A DNA stretch of 37,603 bases from assembly GCF_030611305.1 (NCBI RefSeq), contig NZ_JAUWQB010000031.1, forward strand, positions 1 to 37,603, in the 5' to 3' direction. The DNA comes from Desulfobacula sp. GTDB taxonomy: Bacteria > Desulfobacterota > Desulfobacteria > Desulfobacterales > Desulfobacteraceae. This document shows positions 1 to 6,809 of this stretch, one piece after another (positions within the stretch are counted from its first letter, which is position 1; each line of letters starts with the position of its first letter). A model generated the notes under the pieces. The model was not told where the DNA came from. It made no database searches and saw nothing but the letters and a program-made list of their open reading frames with translations. The position numbers were made by a program, and so were the translations under genes.

Positions 1-113
1 GTCCCTCGCGGTTCCGCCCTTGTTTTCGGCTAATACTTGTGTTAACAAAACACATGTTAACAGGACTCACGTATAGGGGACTTTCACCCCATAAGTTCAC
101 GCCCGTGCCGGGC

Positions 114-168
114 GTACACCACGGCATTAAGGGCGACGGCAAAAAGCCGCCGCGCCTTATGCCAAACG
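114..168 (+). repeat. attC-like hairpin of a preceding cassette (degenerate)
   Basis: A long imperfect hairpin pairs 123-140 with 146-163 (GGCATTAAGGGCGACGGC against GCCGCCGCGCCTTATGCC, loop of five A). It ends four bases before the crossover triplet GTT at 168-170. Hairpin plus GTT at this spacing resembles the L''/L'/R' half of an integron attC site. The expected R'' box (RYYYAAC) is poor here: the best candidate is GTACACC at 114-120. Just upstream are two more small hairpins, GGGG/CCCC (76-79/87-90) and ACGCCC/GGGCGT (99-104/110-115). The reading as the end of an upstream cassette is inference from position and shape. Confidence 0.45.
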
Positions 169-193
169 TTCGGCTTCAAAGGAGAGGAAGAAA

Positions 194-1081
194 ATGACAA
201 AATGCAAATTGATATTCATGCTTCCGTTGGCCCTTTTAATATTTCAATATGGCCATGCAGTTGCAGGAGACATGATCGAATGTGGTTCATCAAGTACGAA
301 AACAGGAAAAACATACAAGGTGAATGGTTCGGATATTAATGTGCGCTCGGGACCTGGCACGAATCACGATAGAATTATCAACCAAAAGGCTTCTTCAATT
401 TTTAAGAAAAATATCTACGTTACCATTGATAATACCGTTACAGTCTATGAAGAATGTACGCAGGGGGAATGGTCTAAAGTCAGGGTAACTGACCCCGATT
501 GGCTCTCAAACTCTCATAGAGGTTGGGTGCTCAGTAAGTTTTTGAGAAAAAAACAAACCGACGCGGCAGGTAAAGAAATATTCACCGAAAAAGATTTTAT
601 TTGGGACAATAATACAAGCCCATACAAAGAAATAATCGTAGCTGGCGTAAACAAGGTTTATCGTGAAAATGCCCGATGCAAAGACATTGATCCTTCATCA
701 GCCTATATCTCAGGCAGCAAAGGCACAAAAGACAATCCAGTATTTTTTGTCACCTGCGGCAAAGGAAGCAATGCTTTTAATGCATTTTTTTCAAAAGCAG
801 ATGTAGAAAAGGACAAAAGGCTGACCGAAAAGAAACACATTGATAAATCCCAAGCAGTTGATTTGTGCGAGGCATATGCAAAACAGCATGCAACCCATCC
901 CAGCACCGTTGATTTCTCTCGAATAATGGACCTCGCTATAACTGAACATCCAAATGGACGTACACGGGTCACTTCAACATTCACTGCAAAAAACAGTTTT
1001 AACCTTGAGGTGAAATTCAATATTTCATGTTTACTTGAGGACAGTGGTCTAATCGAGGCGAATATTATTGAAAGTAAATAG
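194..1081 (+). CDS. secreted SH3-domain protein carried on an integron-type gene cassette
   Basis: A 295-residue protein with a clear signal peptide (residues 1-24: basic start, hydrophobic core, then AVAGD), so probably periplasmic or secreted. Residues about 42-117 form a bacterial SH3 (SH3_3-like) domain: 'INVRSGPGTNH' is the typical opening strand, followed by 'WSKVRV' and 'GWVLSKFL'. Such domains often bind cell-wall peptides, but no catalytic domain is present and the C-terminal half (about 130-295) is not recognised. A strong ribosome binding site (AAGGAGAGG, 180-188) precedes ATG 194. The stop codon TAG (1079-1081) shares its last base with the attC R'' box, the tight packing usual for cassette genes. 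Lack of integrase and array in view means mobility is inferred from the flanking sites. Confidence 0.85.
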   Translation: MTKCKLIFMLPLALLIFQYGHAVAGDMIECGSSSTKTGKTYKVNGSDINVRSGPGTNHDRIINQKASSIFKKNIYVTIDNTVTVYEECTQGEWSKVRVTDPDWLSNSHRGWVLSKFLRKKQTDAAGKEIFTEKDFIWDNNTSPYKEIIVAGVNKVYRENARCKDIDPSSAYISGSKGTKDNPVFFVTCGKGSNAFNAFFSKADVEKDKRLTEKKHIDKSQAVDLCEAYAKQHATHPSTVDFSRIMDLAITEHPNGRTRVTSTFTAKNSFNLEVKFNISCLLEDSGLIEANIIESK

Positions 1082-1205
1082 CCGAACCAGGCGCTGCACA
1101 TTGACCGCAAGAGGCGCGGGGTTGTTGGCTTTTGCCAATTTTGGTGTTTCCGGTGCTTGTTGCTACCGCCCGTTCCCTTGCGGCAAGTGAGCTTGGTCGT
1201 TAGTC
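1081..1205 (+). repeat. integron attC recombination site (about 125 bp)
   Basis: R'' box GCCGAAC at 1081-1087, L''-like GGCGCTGCAC at 1090-1099, and L'/R' side AGTGAGCTTGGTC (1186-1198) followed by R' GTTAGTC at 1199-1205. The site has the long imperfect dyad expected of an attC. R'' is the exact reverse complement of GTTCGGC at 168-174, as required if the cassette runs from 169 to 1199 and was inserted as a circle by cleavage between G and TT. No integrase gene and no second clear attC follow, so this looks like the end of an array or a solitary cassette. Confidence 0.8.
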
Positions 1206-1286
1206 TGATGATGCGGTTTGATACAGGCAAATTATTTTCAATGGCAAAACGCTATTCAGCCTCACTAAGAGTGAGGTTGTCGGAAG

Positions 1287-1552
1287 AGGGCATGCTCATG
1301 CCATGAACGGTAAATTCATAATTGACGACCTTGATTTAAGGGATTCTTTAGATGAAACTGAATTGGAGGCAGACAGAGTCGCCCAAGAAGGTCTAATTCC
1401 AGAAAATTTGTGGGCCGAAAATAACAATTACAGAATTTTATACCGTCAAGTTGGTCACAAAGAAGTCAGGAAATTGTTCTTTTTTAAAAAATATTCAATT
1501 TAGCAGATTTGATGTATAATAAACTGAAAAATAATGAAGATCACGCCTAATT
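1287..1552 (+). pseudogene. deleted 3' fragment of a higA/ImmA-IrrE gene (partial duplicate)
   Basis: This stretch is about 97% identical to 3057-3422, the 3' end of the intact HigA-peptidase gene plus its downstream flank. It begins immediately after the metallopeptidase HExxH motif, so it lacks the N-terminus, the DNA-binding domain and the catalytic core. It also lacks 99 bp corresponding to 3185-3283 of the intact copy, an in-frame loss of 33 codons. The deletion ends share the four-base word CGAA, as in microhomology-mediated deletion. A 66-codon frame (1303-1503) remains open only because the deletion kept the frame. It has no ribosome binding site and should not be read as a gene. Confidence 0.85.
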
Positions 1553-1808
1553 AGTCATGGTAAAAAATTTATTCTGGATAAGTCCTTCCAGATACCAACA
1601 ATACCGCATGACAAATATACGGAATTAATATAACTCTGAGTCCTGAAGCGAAATAGTACTATCAATTCAATTGATGATACTTTTTTCAATCTTCCTTCGG
1701 TTTGTACATTAACCACAGCCGGTGAGTTGGTGTCAGAGCCGCCCTGAAAATGCATTCAGGCCACCGGGATAAAAATACAGTTCGTTTCCTCTGAATTTAT
1801 TTAGTTAC
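1553..1808. other. AT-rich spacer with no recognisable gene
   Basis: About 250 bp between the higA fragment and the higBA promoter. No convincing coding frame is seen: the longest minus-strand frame (1555-1755) has no ribosome binding site and no recognisable family. The only structure noted is a short dyad CCTGAA/TTCAGG at 1743-1748 and 1755-1760. It could be the remains of an insertion or of a lost gene, but the sequence does not show which. Confidence 0.4.
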
Positions 1809-1853
1809 AAATTTGGGAATACTATTGACATTACCAAAATGGGAATATATAAA
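1809..1853 (+). promoter_or_regulatory. promoter of higBA with a direct repeat
   Basis: Consensus -35 TTGACA at 1825-1830, 17-bp spacer, -10 TATAAA at 1848-1853. A direct repeat, aaatttgggaata (1809-1821) and caaaatgggaata (1835-1847, 10 of 13 bases identical), flanks the -35 and fills most of the spacer. This is where an autorepressing antitoxin would be expected to bind. Transcription would start near 1860, at or just before the toxin ATG at 1862, which suggests a leaderless message. The operator role is inferred. Confidence 0.7.
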
Positions 1854-1861
1854 TATAGTAT

Positions 1862-2176
1862 ATGAGAGTTATCGCCAAAAAAACGATTAATGCTTATCGA
1901 AAATGTTATCCTGAAGCAGATAGTGCACTAAAGACCTGGGTAGCTCTCATTGAGAGTAAGAATTTTAAACATTTTCCAGATTTGAAGAAGACTTTTAATA
2001 CAGCGGATCTAATTCAAGACGACCGAGTGGTATTTAACATTAAAGGCAACCATTACAGGTTAATCGCAGCTGTTGATTTTAAATTTAGTGTGGTCTTTAT
2101 CAAATGGTTTGGGAAACATAAAGATTATAACAAAATAAGCCCTTCGGAGGTGAAGCATGAATATCCACCCTGTTAA
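1862..2176 (+). CDS. higB: HigB-type toxin (RelE-like mRNA interferase)
   Basis: A 104-residue basic protein matching the HigB_toxin type of RelE-superfamily mRNA interferases. It starts 'MRVIAKKTI' and ends with the characteristic 'VVFNIKGNHYRLIAAVDF' strand region and 'VFIKWFGKHKDYNKI'. Proteins of this family cleave mRNA at the ribosome until neutralised by the partner antitoxin. The gene lies directly upstream of, and overlaps by 20 bp, a HigA-type antitoxin, the toxin-first order typical of higBA. No Shine-Dalgarno sequence precedes the ATG and the -10 box ends only eight bases before it, so translation probably begins on a leaderless transcript. The assignment rests on sequence resemblance; activity is inferred. 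Confidence 0.85.
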   Translation: MRVIAKKTINAYRKCYPEADSALKTWVALIESKNFKHFPDLKKTFNTADLIQDDRVVFNIKGNHYRLIAAVDFKFSVVFIKWFGKHKDYNKISPSEVKHEYPPC

Positions 2177-3356
2177 AACAGATCAGGACTACGATTCTGC
2201 ATTATTGAGAATTGAAGACCTTTGGGGTGCTGAACCCGAAACTCGTGAAGGTGATGAACTTGAAATTTTGCTAACACTTGTAACTGCTTATGAAAATGAA
2301 AATCACCCTGTGCCCCCACCATCACCAATAGAAGCGATCCGTTTTATGATGGACCAAAATGGATTAAAACAAGTTGATTTAATTCCATACATAGGAAGTC
2401 GCCCCAGAGTCTCTGAAATCCTAAATGGAAAACGCAATTTAACATTGAAAATGATTCGTTGCCTTCATTCTCAACTTGGAATACCTGCAAATGTTTTAAT
2501 TCAAGAGGGAACCATTTTCCCTAAAAACGGGGAAGATGTCAATTGGGACAACTTCCCCGTTTTGGAAATCATTAAGAGAAAATGGGTGACCGGTTTAGAC
2601 CCAAAGACACAAGCAGAGGAAATTGTTCGCTCTCTTGCAGCACAATCAAGTTCAAATGACTATTTATTGGGAGAAAAAGCCGCCTGTTTTCGAAAAGGAA
2701 CAAGGTCTAATGAAAAAGATGATCCTTTTTCTTTGCACGCTTGGATTCTAGGCGTTTTGGCTGAGGCAAAAAAAATTGAAACCTCAATTAAATTTCAAAA
2801 AGATGATTTAGATCTTGGTTTTATATCAAAAGTTGCTCATTTTAGTGTCATAAAACAGGGTCCCGTTGCGGTGCGTGAGTTTTTATTAAGTAAAGGTATT
2901 AAGATGGTCGTGGTCCCTCATTTTAAAAAAACTTATCTTGATGGCGGTGTATTGATTGACAAAAATGGTACTCCAATAATTGCTTTAAGTTTAAGGTATG
3001 ATAGAATAGATAATTTCTGGTTTACTTTATCCCACGAACTAGCTCATCTCATATTAGGGCATGCTCATGCCATGAACGGTAAATTCATAATTGATGACCT
3101 TGATTTGAGGGATTCTTTAGATGAAACTGAATTGGAGGCAGACAGAGTCGCCCAAGAAGGTCTAATTCCAGAAAATTTGTGGGCCGAACATCAAGTACGG
3201 ATTACATGTAAAGTTAAGGATGTTATTGATCTATCACAAAAGGCGGATGTACACCCTGCTATAGTTGCCGGCCGAATTCGTTTCGAAAATAACAATTACA
3301 GAATTTTATCCCGTCAAGTTGGTCACAAAGAAGTCAGGAAATTATTCTTTTTTTAA
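2157..3356 (+). CDS. higA: HigA-type antitoxin fused to an ImmA/IrrE-like metallopeptidase domain
   Basis: A 399-residue protein starting at ATG 2157 behind a good ribosome binding site (GGAGGTGA, 2145-2152) inside the toxin gene, so the two are translationally coupled. Residues about 1-120 are HigA-like: an acidic N-terminus, then an XRE-type helix-turn-helix around residues 60-105 ('IEAIRFMMDQNGLKQVDL', 'RVSEILNGKRNLTL'). Residues about 220-399 resemble the ImmA/IrrE zinc peptidase family, with HELAH at 293-297 and a downstream 'LEADRVAQEGLIP' helix supplying the usual acidic ligand. Classical HigA is about 100 residues, so this is a long fused form. The protein probably represses its own promoter and neutralises HigB. 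Whether the peptidase removes the antitoxin or other repressors is unknown. Its 3' end is duplicated at 1287-1552. Confidence 0.85.
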   Translation: MNIHPVKTDQDYDSALLRIEDLWGAEPETREGDELEILLTLVTAYENENHPVPPPSPIEAIRFMMDQNGLKQVDLIPYIGSRPRVSEILNGKRNLTLKMIRCLHSQLGIPANVLIQEGTIFPKNGEDVNWDNFPVLEIIKRKWVTGLDPKTQAEEIVRSLAAQSSSNDYLLGEKAACFRKGTRSNEKDDPFSLHAWILGVLAEAKKIETSIKFQKDDLDLGFISKVAHFSVIKQGPVAVREFLLSKGIKMVVVPHFKKTYLDGGVLIDKNGTPIIALSLRYDRIDNFWFTLSHELAHLILGHAHAMNGKFIIDDLDLRDSLDETELEADRVAQEGLIPENLWAEHQVRITCKVKDVIDLSQKADVHPAIVAGRIRFENNNYRILSRQVGHKEVRKLFFF

Positions 3357-3450
3357 AAATGTTCAATTTAGCAGATTTGATGTATAATAAACTGAAAAAG
3401 AATGAAGATCACACCTAAATAAGTATTCAAGTTGACCGGGAGAGAACAAG

Positions 3451-3786
3451 ATGATTAATTTTCTTGGGTTAAAAGAAAAATTTGAGATCCAGACCTACCG
3501 AAATATCAAAAACCTGGATAAAGATATCCATATCCCTTTTTCCGGATCTCCCAGAAAGCATCCCTATGATAAAAGCCGGGTCATCTTAGTTGCAGACCCG
3601 TTTACTGACAACACCTTTTATTATGAATTCAGGGTTGGAGATATTGCCTGTGCCGAAGAGCTATCCAGCATCACCAATTTAAAAGGAGAATCCACCCCAA
3701 TGGTTCGCATCTGGGTAAAAAAACAGAGTGTGGCCATCCAGTGTACACCCTTTATTGTTGATACGATAAAGCATAGCTGCTGTTAA
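3451..3786 (+). CDS. small conserved protein of unknown function
   Basis: A 111-residue soluble protein, ATG preceded by GGGAGAG (3439-3445). It contains 'PFSGSPRKHPYD', 'VILVADPFTDNTFYYEF' and 'MVRIWVKKQSVAIQCTPF', which I recall as a conserved pattern in small proteins of sulfate-reducing deltaproteobacteria. Some relatives carry an inorganic-pyrophosphatase-type label, but none of the acidic metal-binding motifs of pyrophosphatases is present, so I do not adopt it. No signal peptide or membrane segment. It ends in a Cys-Cys pair. It faces the convergent five-HTH gene 54 bp away and stands apart from the TA module upstream. Function unknown. Confidence 0.7.
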   Translation: MINFLGLKEKFEIQTYRNIKNLDKDIHIPFSGSPRKHPYDKSRVILVADPFTDNTFYYEFRVGDIACAEELSSITNLKGESTPMVRIWVKKQSVAIQCTPFIVDTIKHSCC

Positions 3787-3840
3787 CAAAAAATAATGGC
3801 AGTTACACAGAATTATTATTCATTCCGCCCTCAGGTCCGT

Positions 3841-4653
3841 TTAGTCTTTCAGGCGCTTGATACAATCCTCTTCGATCAAATAAAACAGCCGGTACAGTGT
3901 CGGTTTGGTTGTTTTGAATTCTTTGATAAGGGCTCCGGTAGTTTCCCCTTTGAATTTCCGATTTATGATCTCTTCAATCATCCCCTGGGTTAAGTTATTC
4001 CTGGCATCCCACTTTTCAAGGCTGTTGAAATAATCCTCAAGACCAAGTTTCACGGTTGCGTATAACACAAACCAGTCCGTTGTCTCTAATTTTTCGGCAA
4101 TAACCTTTCTATCTGTGCCCATGGTCAGCAGGAGTTTTAATTCTGCTCTTTCCCTTTTGGACATTTCAAAGCAGGGCTTGGGGATTTTTTTAAAATGGCT
4201 GTATAAAGAAATTTTCGAAATTCCCAGATCTATGCTGACCTGGCCATAACTCAATCCGTTTTTAAATAGTGCCCTGGCACGGGCGTCTTGCTGTTTTGAT
4301 AACCGGCCTTTCCCCCAGGCAGGATCCTTCTTTATCCCTTTTATCCGGAAAGCCCTTTTTAACGTTATCACATGGATGCCAAGAACCTCGGCGGTGCGTT
4401 GCTGTGTTTCTCCAGATTCAAGCATCCCTACGGCTTTTTTTACAGCGGCGTCTGACACGCTGGTCCTGTTCTTATAGATGTCATCTATTTTAATTTTATG
4501 AGCCTCAAAGGCGGTTTTAATGGCAAAAATTGTGCGTCCATACGCTTTGGAGGTCTCCCGGTAGGAAGCCCCCGCCTTGATGTATCCGGACATCTTCTCT
4601 GCGACTTCACGGCTTATGGGTCTGTACTGTTTTTTAATCATAGGGGTTCTCAT
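3841..4653 (-). CDS. protein of five tandem helix-turn-helix units
   Basis: A 270-residue basic protein built almost entirely of five related units of about 40 residues, starting near residues 13, 66, 118, 164 and 221. Each has the pattern of a resolvase/Trp-repressor-like helix-turn-helix: a first helix after 'ISR', 'VSD', 'LSK', 'MSK' or 'LTQ', a G-[AELT] turn, then a recognition helix such as 'YGRTIFAIKTAF', 'LGIHVITLKRAF', 'LGISKISLYSHF' and 'FKTTKPTLYRLF'. No catalytic domain of a recombinase, transposase or sigma factor is seen, so it is most likely a DNA-binding protein contacting an extended or repeated site. It is divergent from mnmG across a 196-bp gap that holds a perfect 16-bp palindrome, a possible operator. 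An ATG four codons in (4641) is an alternative start; neither has a good ribosome binding site. Confidence 0.75.
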   Translation of the reverse strand: MRTPMIKKQYRPISREVAEKMSGYIKAGASYRETSKAYGRTIFAIKTAFEAHKIKIDDIYKNRTSVSDAAVKKAVGMLESGETQQRTAEVLGIHVITLKRAFRIKGIKKDPAWGKGRLSKQQDARARALFKNGLSYGQVSIDLGISKISLYSHFKKIPKPCFEMSKRERAELKLLLTMGTDRKVIAEKLETTDWFVLYATVKLGLEDYFNSLEKWDARNNLTQGMIEEIINRKFKGETTGALIKEFKTTKPTLYRLFYLIEEDCIKRLKD

Positions 4654-4725
4654 TTAATTACATTATTTATCGTCATTACCTCATATTAAAAAGGGGAATC
4701 CTACTATTAAGACAGATATAATAAG

Positions 4726-4741
4726 TTGCGCTTAAGCGCAA
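4726..4741. promoter_or_regulatory. perfect 16-bp palindrome upstream of mnmG, operator-like
   Basis: TTGCGCTTAAGCGCAA is a perfect dyad with no loop. Twelve bases downstream is an extended -10 (TGT followed by GATAAT, 4753-4758), so the palindrome covers the -35 region of a probable mnmG promoter. It lies 73 bp from the start of the divergent five-HTH gene. A terminator is unlikely because no T-run follows. Operator function and the identity of the binding protein are inferred. Confidence 0.55.
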
Positions 4742-4772
4742 GGTGTATTTGTGATAATCAGAATCAACTGCC

Positions 4773-4853
4773 ATGAGTATCAAAAAGGAACAAACAATTT
4801 TCAATCATGTTATTGACCAAAGCTTCAAGCAATTATATATTATAAAGTTATGA
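4773..4853 (+). CDS. possible 26-codon leader peptide coupled to mnmG
   Basis: A short frame, ATG 4773 to TGA 4851-4853, encoding a 26-residue basic peptide (begins MSIKKEQ, ends YIIKL). Its stop overlaps the mnmG start as ATGA, and mnmG itself has no Shine-Dalgarno sequence, so translational coupling could explain how mnmG is read. Against it, this frame also has no obvious ribosome binding site, and a frame this short can occur by chance. Evidence is only the overlap and position after the probable promoter. Confidence 0.25.
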   Translation: MSIKKEQTIFNHVIDQSFKQLYIIKL

Positions 4854-6733
4854 ATTTTAACTTTAAAGCATATGATGTCATTGTTATCGGTGCCGGGCAT
4901 GCCGGATGCGAAGCTGCTCTTGCTTCTGCACGCATGGGGTGTAATACGCTTCTTTTAACCATTGATATGGATAAAATTGCTTCCATGCCCTGCAGCCCTT
5001 CCATAGGCGGTATGGCAAAAGGGCAGCTGGTTAAGGAAATTGATGCCCTTGGCGGTCAAATGGCAAAAATCACAGATTCTTCAGCCATTCAATACAGGAC
5101 ATTAAATACACGAAAAGGCCCTGCTGTTCATTCAACGAGAACGCAAAATGATAAAGCATTGTATTCAAGAAACATGAAGGCTGTCCTTGAAAAAACAAAA
5201 AATCTTGATCTTAAGCAGGCCATGGCCCAGGAACTCGTGCTTGAAAACAATACTGTGACAGGTCTTATTGATGATACCGGTTTTGAATACTCAACCCGGA
5301 CCATCGTCATTGCAACGGGAACTTTTTTAAAAGGAATGGTTCACATCGGGGCGTCAAAAATCGAGGCCGGCAGGGCCGGGGAATTCGCATCCATCGGCCT
5401 TGCACAAAATCTTGCAACGCTTGGGTTTAACATCGGAAGGATGAAGACCGGAACACCACCACGGCTCCATGCGGACACCATTGATTTTTCCAAATTTAAT
5501 ATCCACAATTCAGAAAGCCGGCCAAAACCGTTTTCTTTTTCAACAACAGATATTCCCAACCCTATGCTGCCAAGCTTTATGGGTAATACAAATCGGAAAA
5601 CCCATGAAATTGTCAGACAAAATCTAAAATATTCAGCGCTTTATGGCGGTCATATCAAAGGAAAATCTGCCCGATACTGCCCTTCATTTGAAGATAAAAT
5701 CGTCAAATTCCCGGACAGGGACAGCCACCATGTCATCCTTGAATATGAAGGCATTGACTCAAAGGAAATTTATGCTTCAGGGCTTGGCAACAGTCTGCCT
5801 TTGGAAATCCAGTATAAAGTTGTCAGATCTGTGAAAGGCCTTGAGGCAGCCAAAATTATGAGACCGGCCTATGCCATTGAATACGATTATGTAAACCCTT
5901 TGGAATTATCTGCCGCACTTGAAACAAAAAAACTAAAAGGCCTCTTTTTAGCCGGGCAGATCAATGGCACATCAGGGTATGAAGAAGCAGGCGCGCAAGG
6001 ATTATGGGCTGGTATTAATGCTGCCTGCACTGTCCAGAAAAGAAACCCTTTTCTCCTTGATCGCTCCCAGGCGTATATCGGCGTTATGGTGGACGATCTT
6101 GTAACAAGAGGAACAAATGAACCTTACCGGATGTTTACCTCAAGAGCTGAATACAGGCTGTTGCTCAGAGAAGATAATGCCGACTTAAGGTTATCCCGGA
6201 TTGGAAATGACTTAGGTCTTGTAGATGATGATACCTTGAAATTCTGCAAAGAAATTGCGGCCCAGACGCAAAAAGAAATCCAACGCCTTAAAAAAGCGGT
6301 AGTGAAGCCCACCAAAACGGTTAATGCTTTTTTACTGGCCAAAGGTACAAATCAAATAACAAACGGGGTGAAACTTGAGCAGCTTCTAAAGAGAGCGGAA
6401 CTTGATTATGTCTCTTTGAAAGAAATCTGCCCGCCGCCGGAACCTGTTTTGGAAAGAACTGAACAACAGGTTGAAATTCAAATAAAATATGAAGGATATA
6501 TCCTGCGGCAGCTCAATGAAATAAAAAAATATAAAGACCTCGAAAAAATAAACATACCGGAAAATTTTGATTATTCCAAAGCCCATGGTCTTTCAAACGA
6601 ACTTAAGGAGAAGCTGAATCAAATCCTTCCTAACTCGCTAGGACAGGCATCCAGGATCGATGGGATGACACCAGCTGCCATATCTGTATTAATGGTTGGA
6701 ATTTCTGCATTTCAAATAAAAAGCAATACTTGA
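4850..6733 (+). CDS. mnmG: tRNA uridine-5-carboxymethylaminomethyl modification enzyme MnmG (GidA)
   Basis: A 627-residue flavoprotein of the usual MnmG length. With MnmE and folate it installs the carboxymethylaminomethyl group on the wobble uridine of certain tRNAs. An N-terminal FAD-binding dinucleotide fold has G14-x-G16-x-x-G19 in 'VIVIGAGHAGCEAA'. Family signatures follow: 'PSIGGMAKGQLVKEIDALGG', 'RKGPAVHSTRTQNDK', 'GTPPRLHADTIDFS', 'GQINGTSGYEEAGAQG' and the C-terminal 'RIDGMTPAAISVLM'. The ATG at 4850 gives the normal N-terminus although it lacks a ribosome binding site and overlaps a possible leader peptide. It is the first gene of a forward group leading to dnaJ, hpt and the zinc-ribbon gene. 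mnmE is not in the window. Confidence 0.97.
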   Translation: MNFNFKAYDVIVIGAGHAGCEAALASARMGCNTLLLTIDMDKIASMPCSPSIGGMAKGQLVKEIDALGGQMAKITDSSAIQYRTLNTRKGPAVHSTRTQNDKALYSRNMKAVLEKTKNLDLKQAMAQELVLENNTVTGLIDDTGFEYSTRTIVIATGTFLKGMVHIGASKIEAGRAGEFASIGLAQNLATLGFNIGRMKTGTPPRLHADTIDFSKFNIHNSESRPKPFSFSTTDIPNPMLPSFMGNTNRKTHEIVRQNLKYSALYGGHIKGKSARYCPSFEDKIVKFPDRDSHHVILEYEGIDSKEIYASGLGNSLPLEIQYKVVRSVKGLEAAKIMRPAYAIEYDYVNPLELSAALETKKLKGLFLAGQINGTSGYEEAGAQGLWAGINAACTVQKRNPFLLDRSQAYIGVMVDDLVTRGTNEPYRMFTSRAEYRLLLREDNADLRLSRIGNDLGLVDDDTLKFCKEIAAQTQKEIQRLKKAVVKPTKTVNAFLLAKGTNQITNGVKLEQLLKRAELDYVSLKEICPPPEPVLERTEQQVEIQIKYEGYILRQLNEIKKYKDLEKINIPENFDYSKAHGLSNELKEKLNQILPNSLGQASRIDGMTPAAISVLMVGISAFQIKSNT

Positions 6734-6760
6734 CTTGAATAAATTCAAACTTACTATAAT
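6730..6760 (+). promoter_or_regulatory. probable promoter ahead of the dnaJ-type gene
   Basis: A perfect -10 TATAAT at 6755-6760 follows TTGACT (6730-6735) with a rather long 19-bp spacer. The -35 overlaps the mnmG stop codon. This suggests that dnaJ and the genes after it can be transcribed separately from mnmG. A small dyad, TTGAATAAATTCAA, sits in the spacer. Confidence 0.5.
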
Positions 6761-6809
6761 AAACATAAATAATTAAAATGATTGAATTAAATTATACGAG
6801 GACTGATGT

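Noticed and set aside
1303-1503. Small 66-codon gene
   Set aside because: It is the in-frame remnant of the higA duplicate; no ribosome binding site and half a domain.
3451-3786. Inorganic pyrophosphatase label for the 111-residue protein
   Set aside because: No acidic metal-binding motif of family I or II pyrophosphatases is seen.
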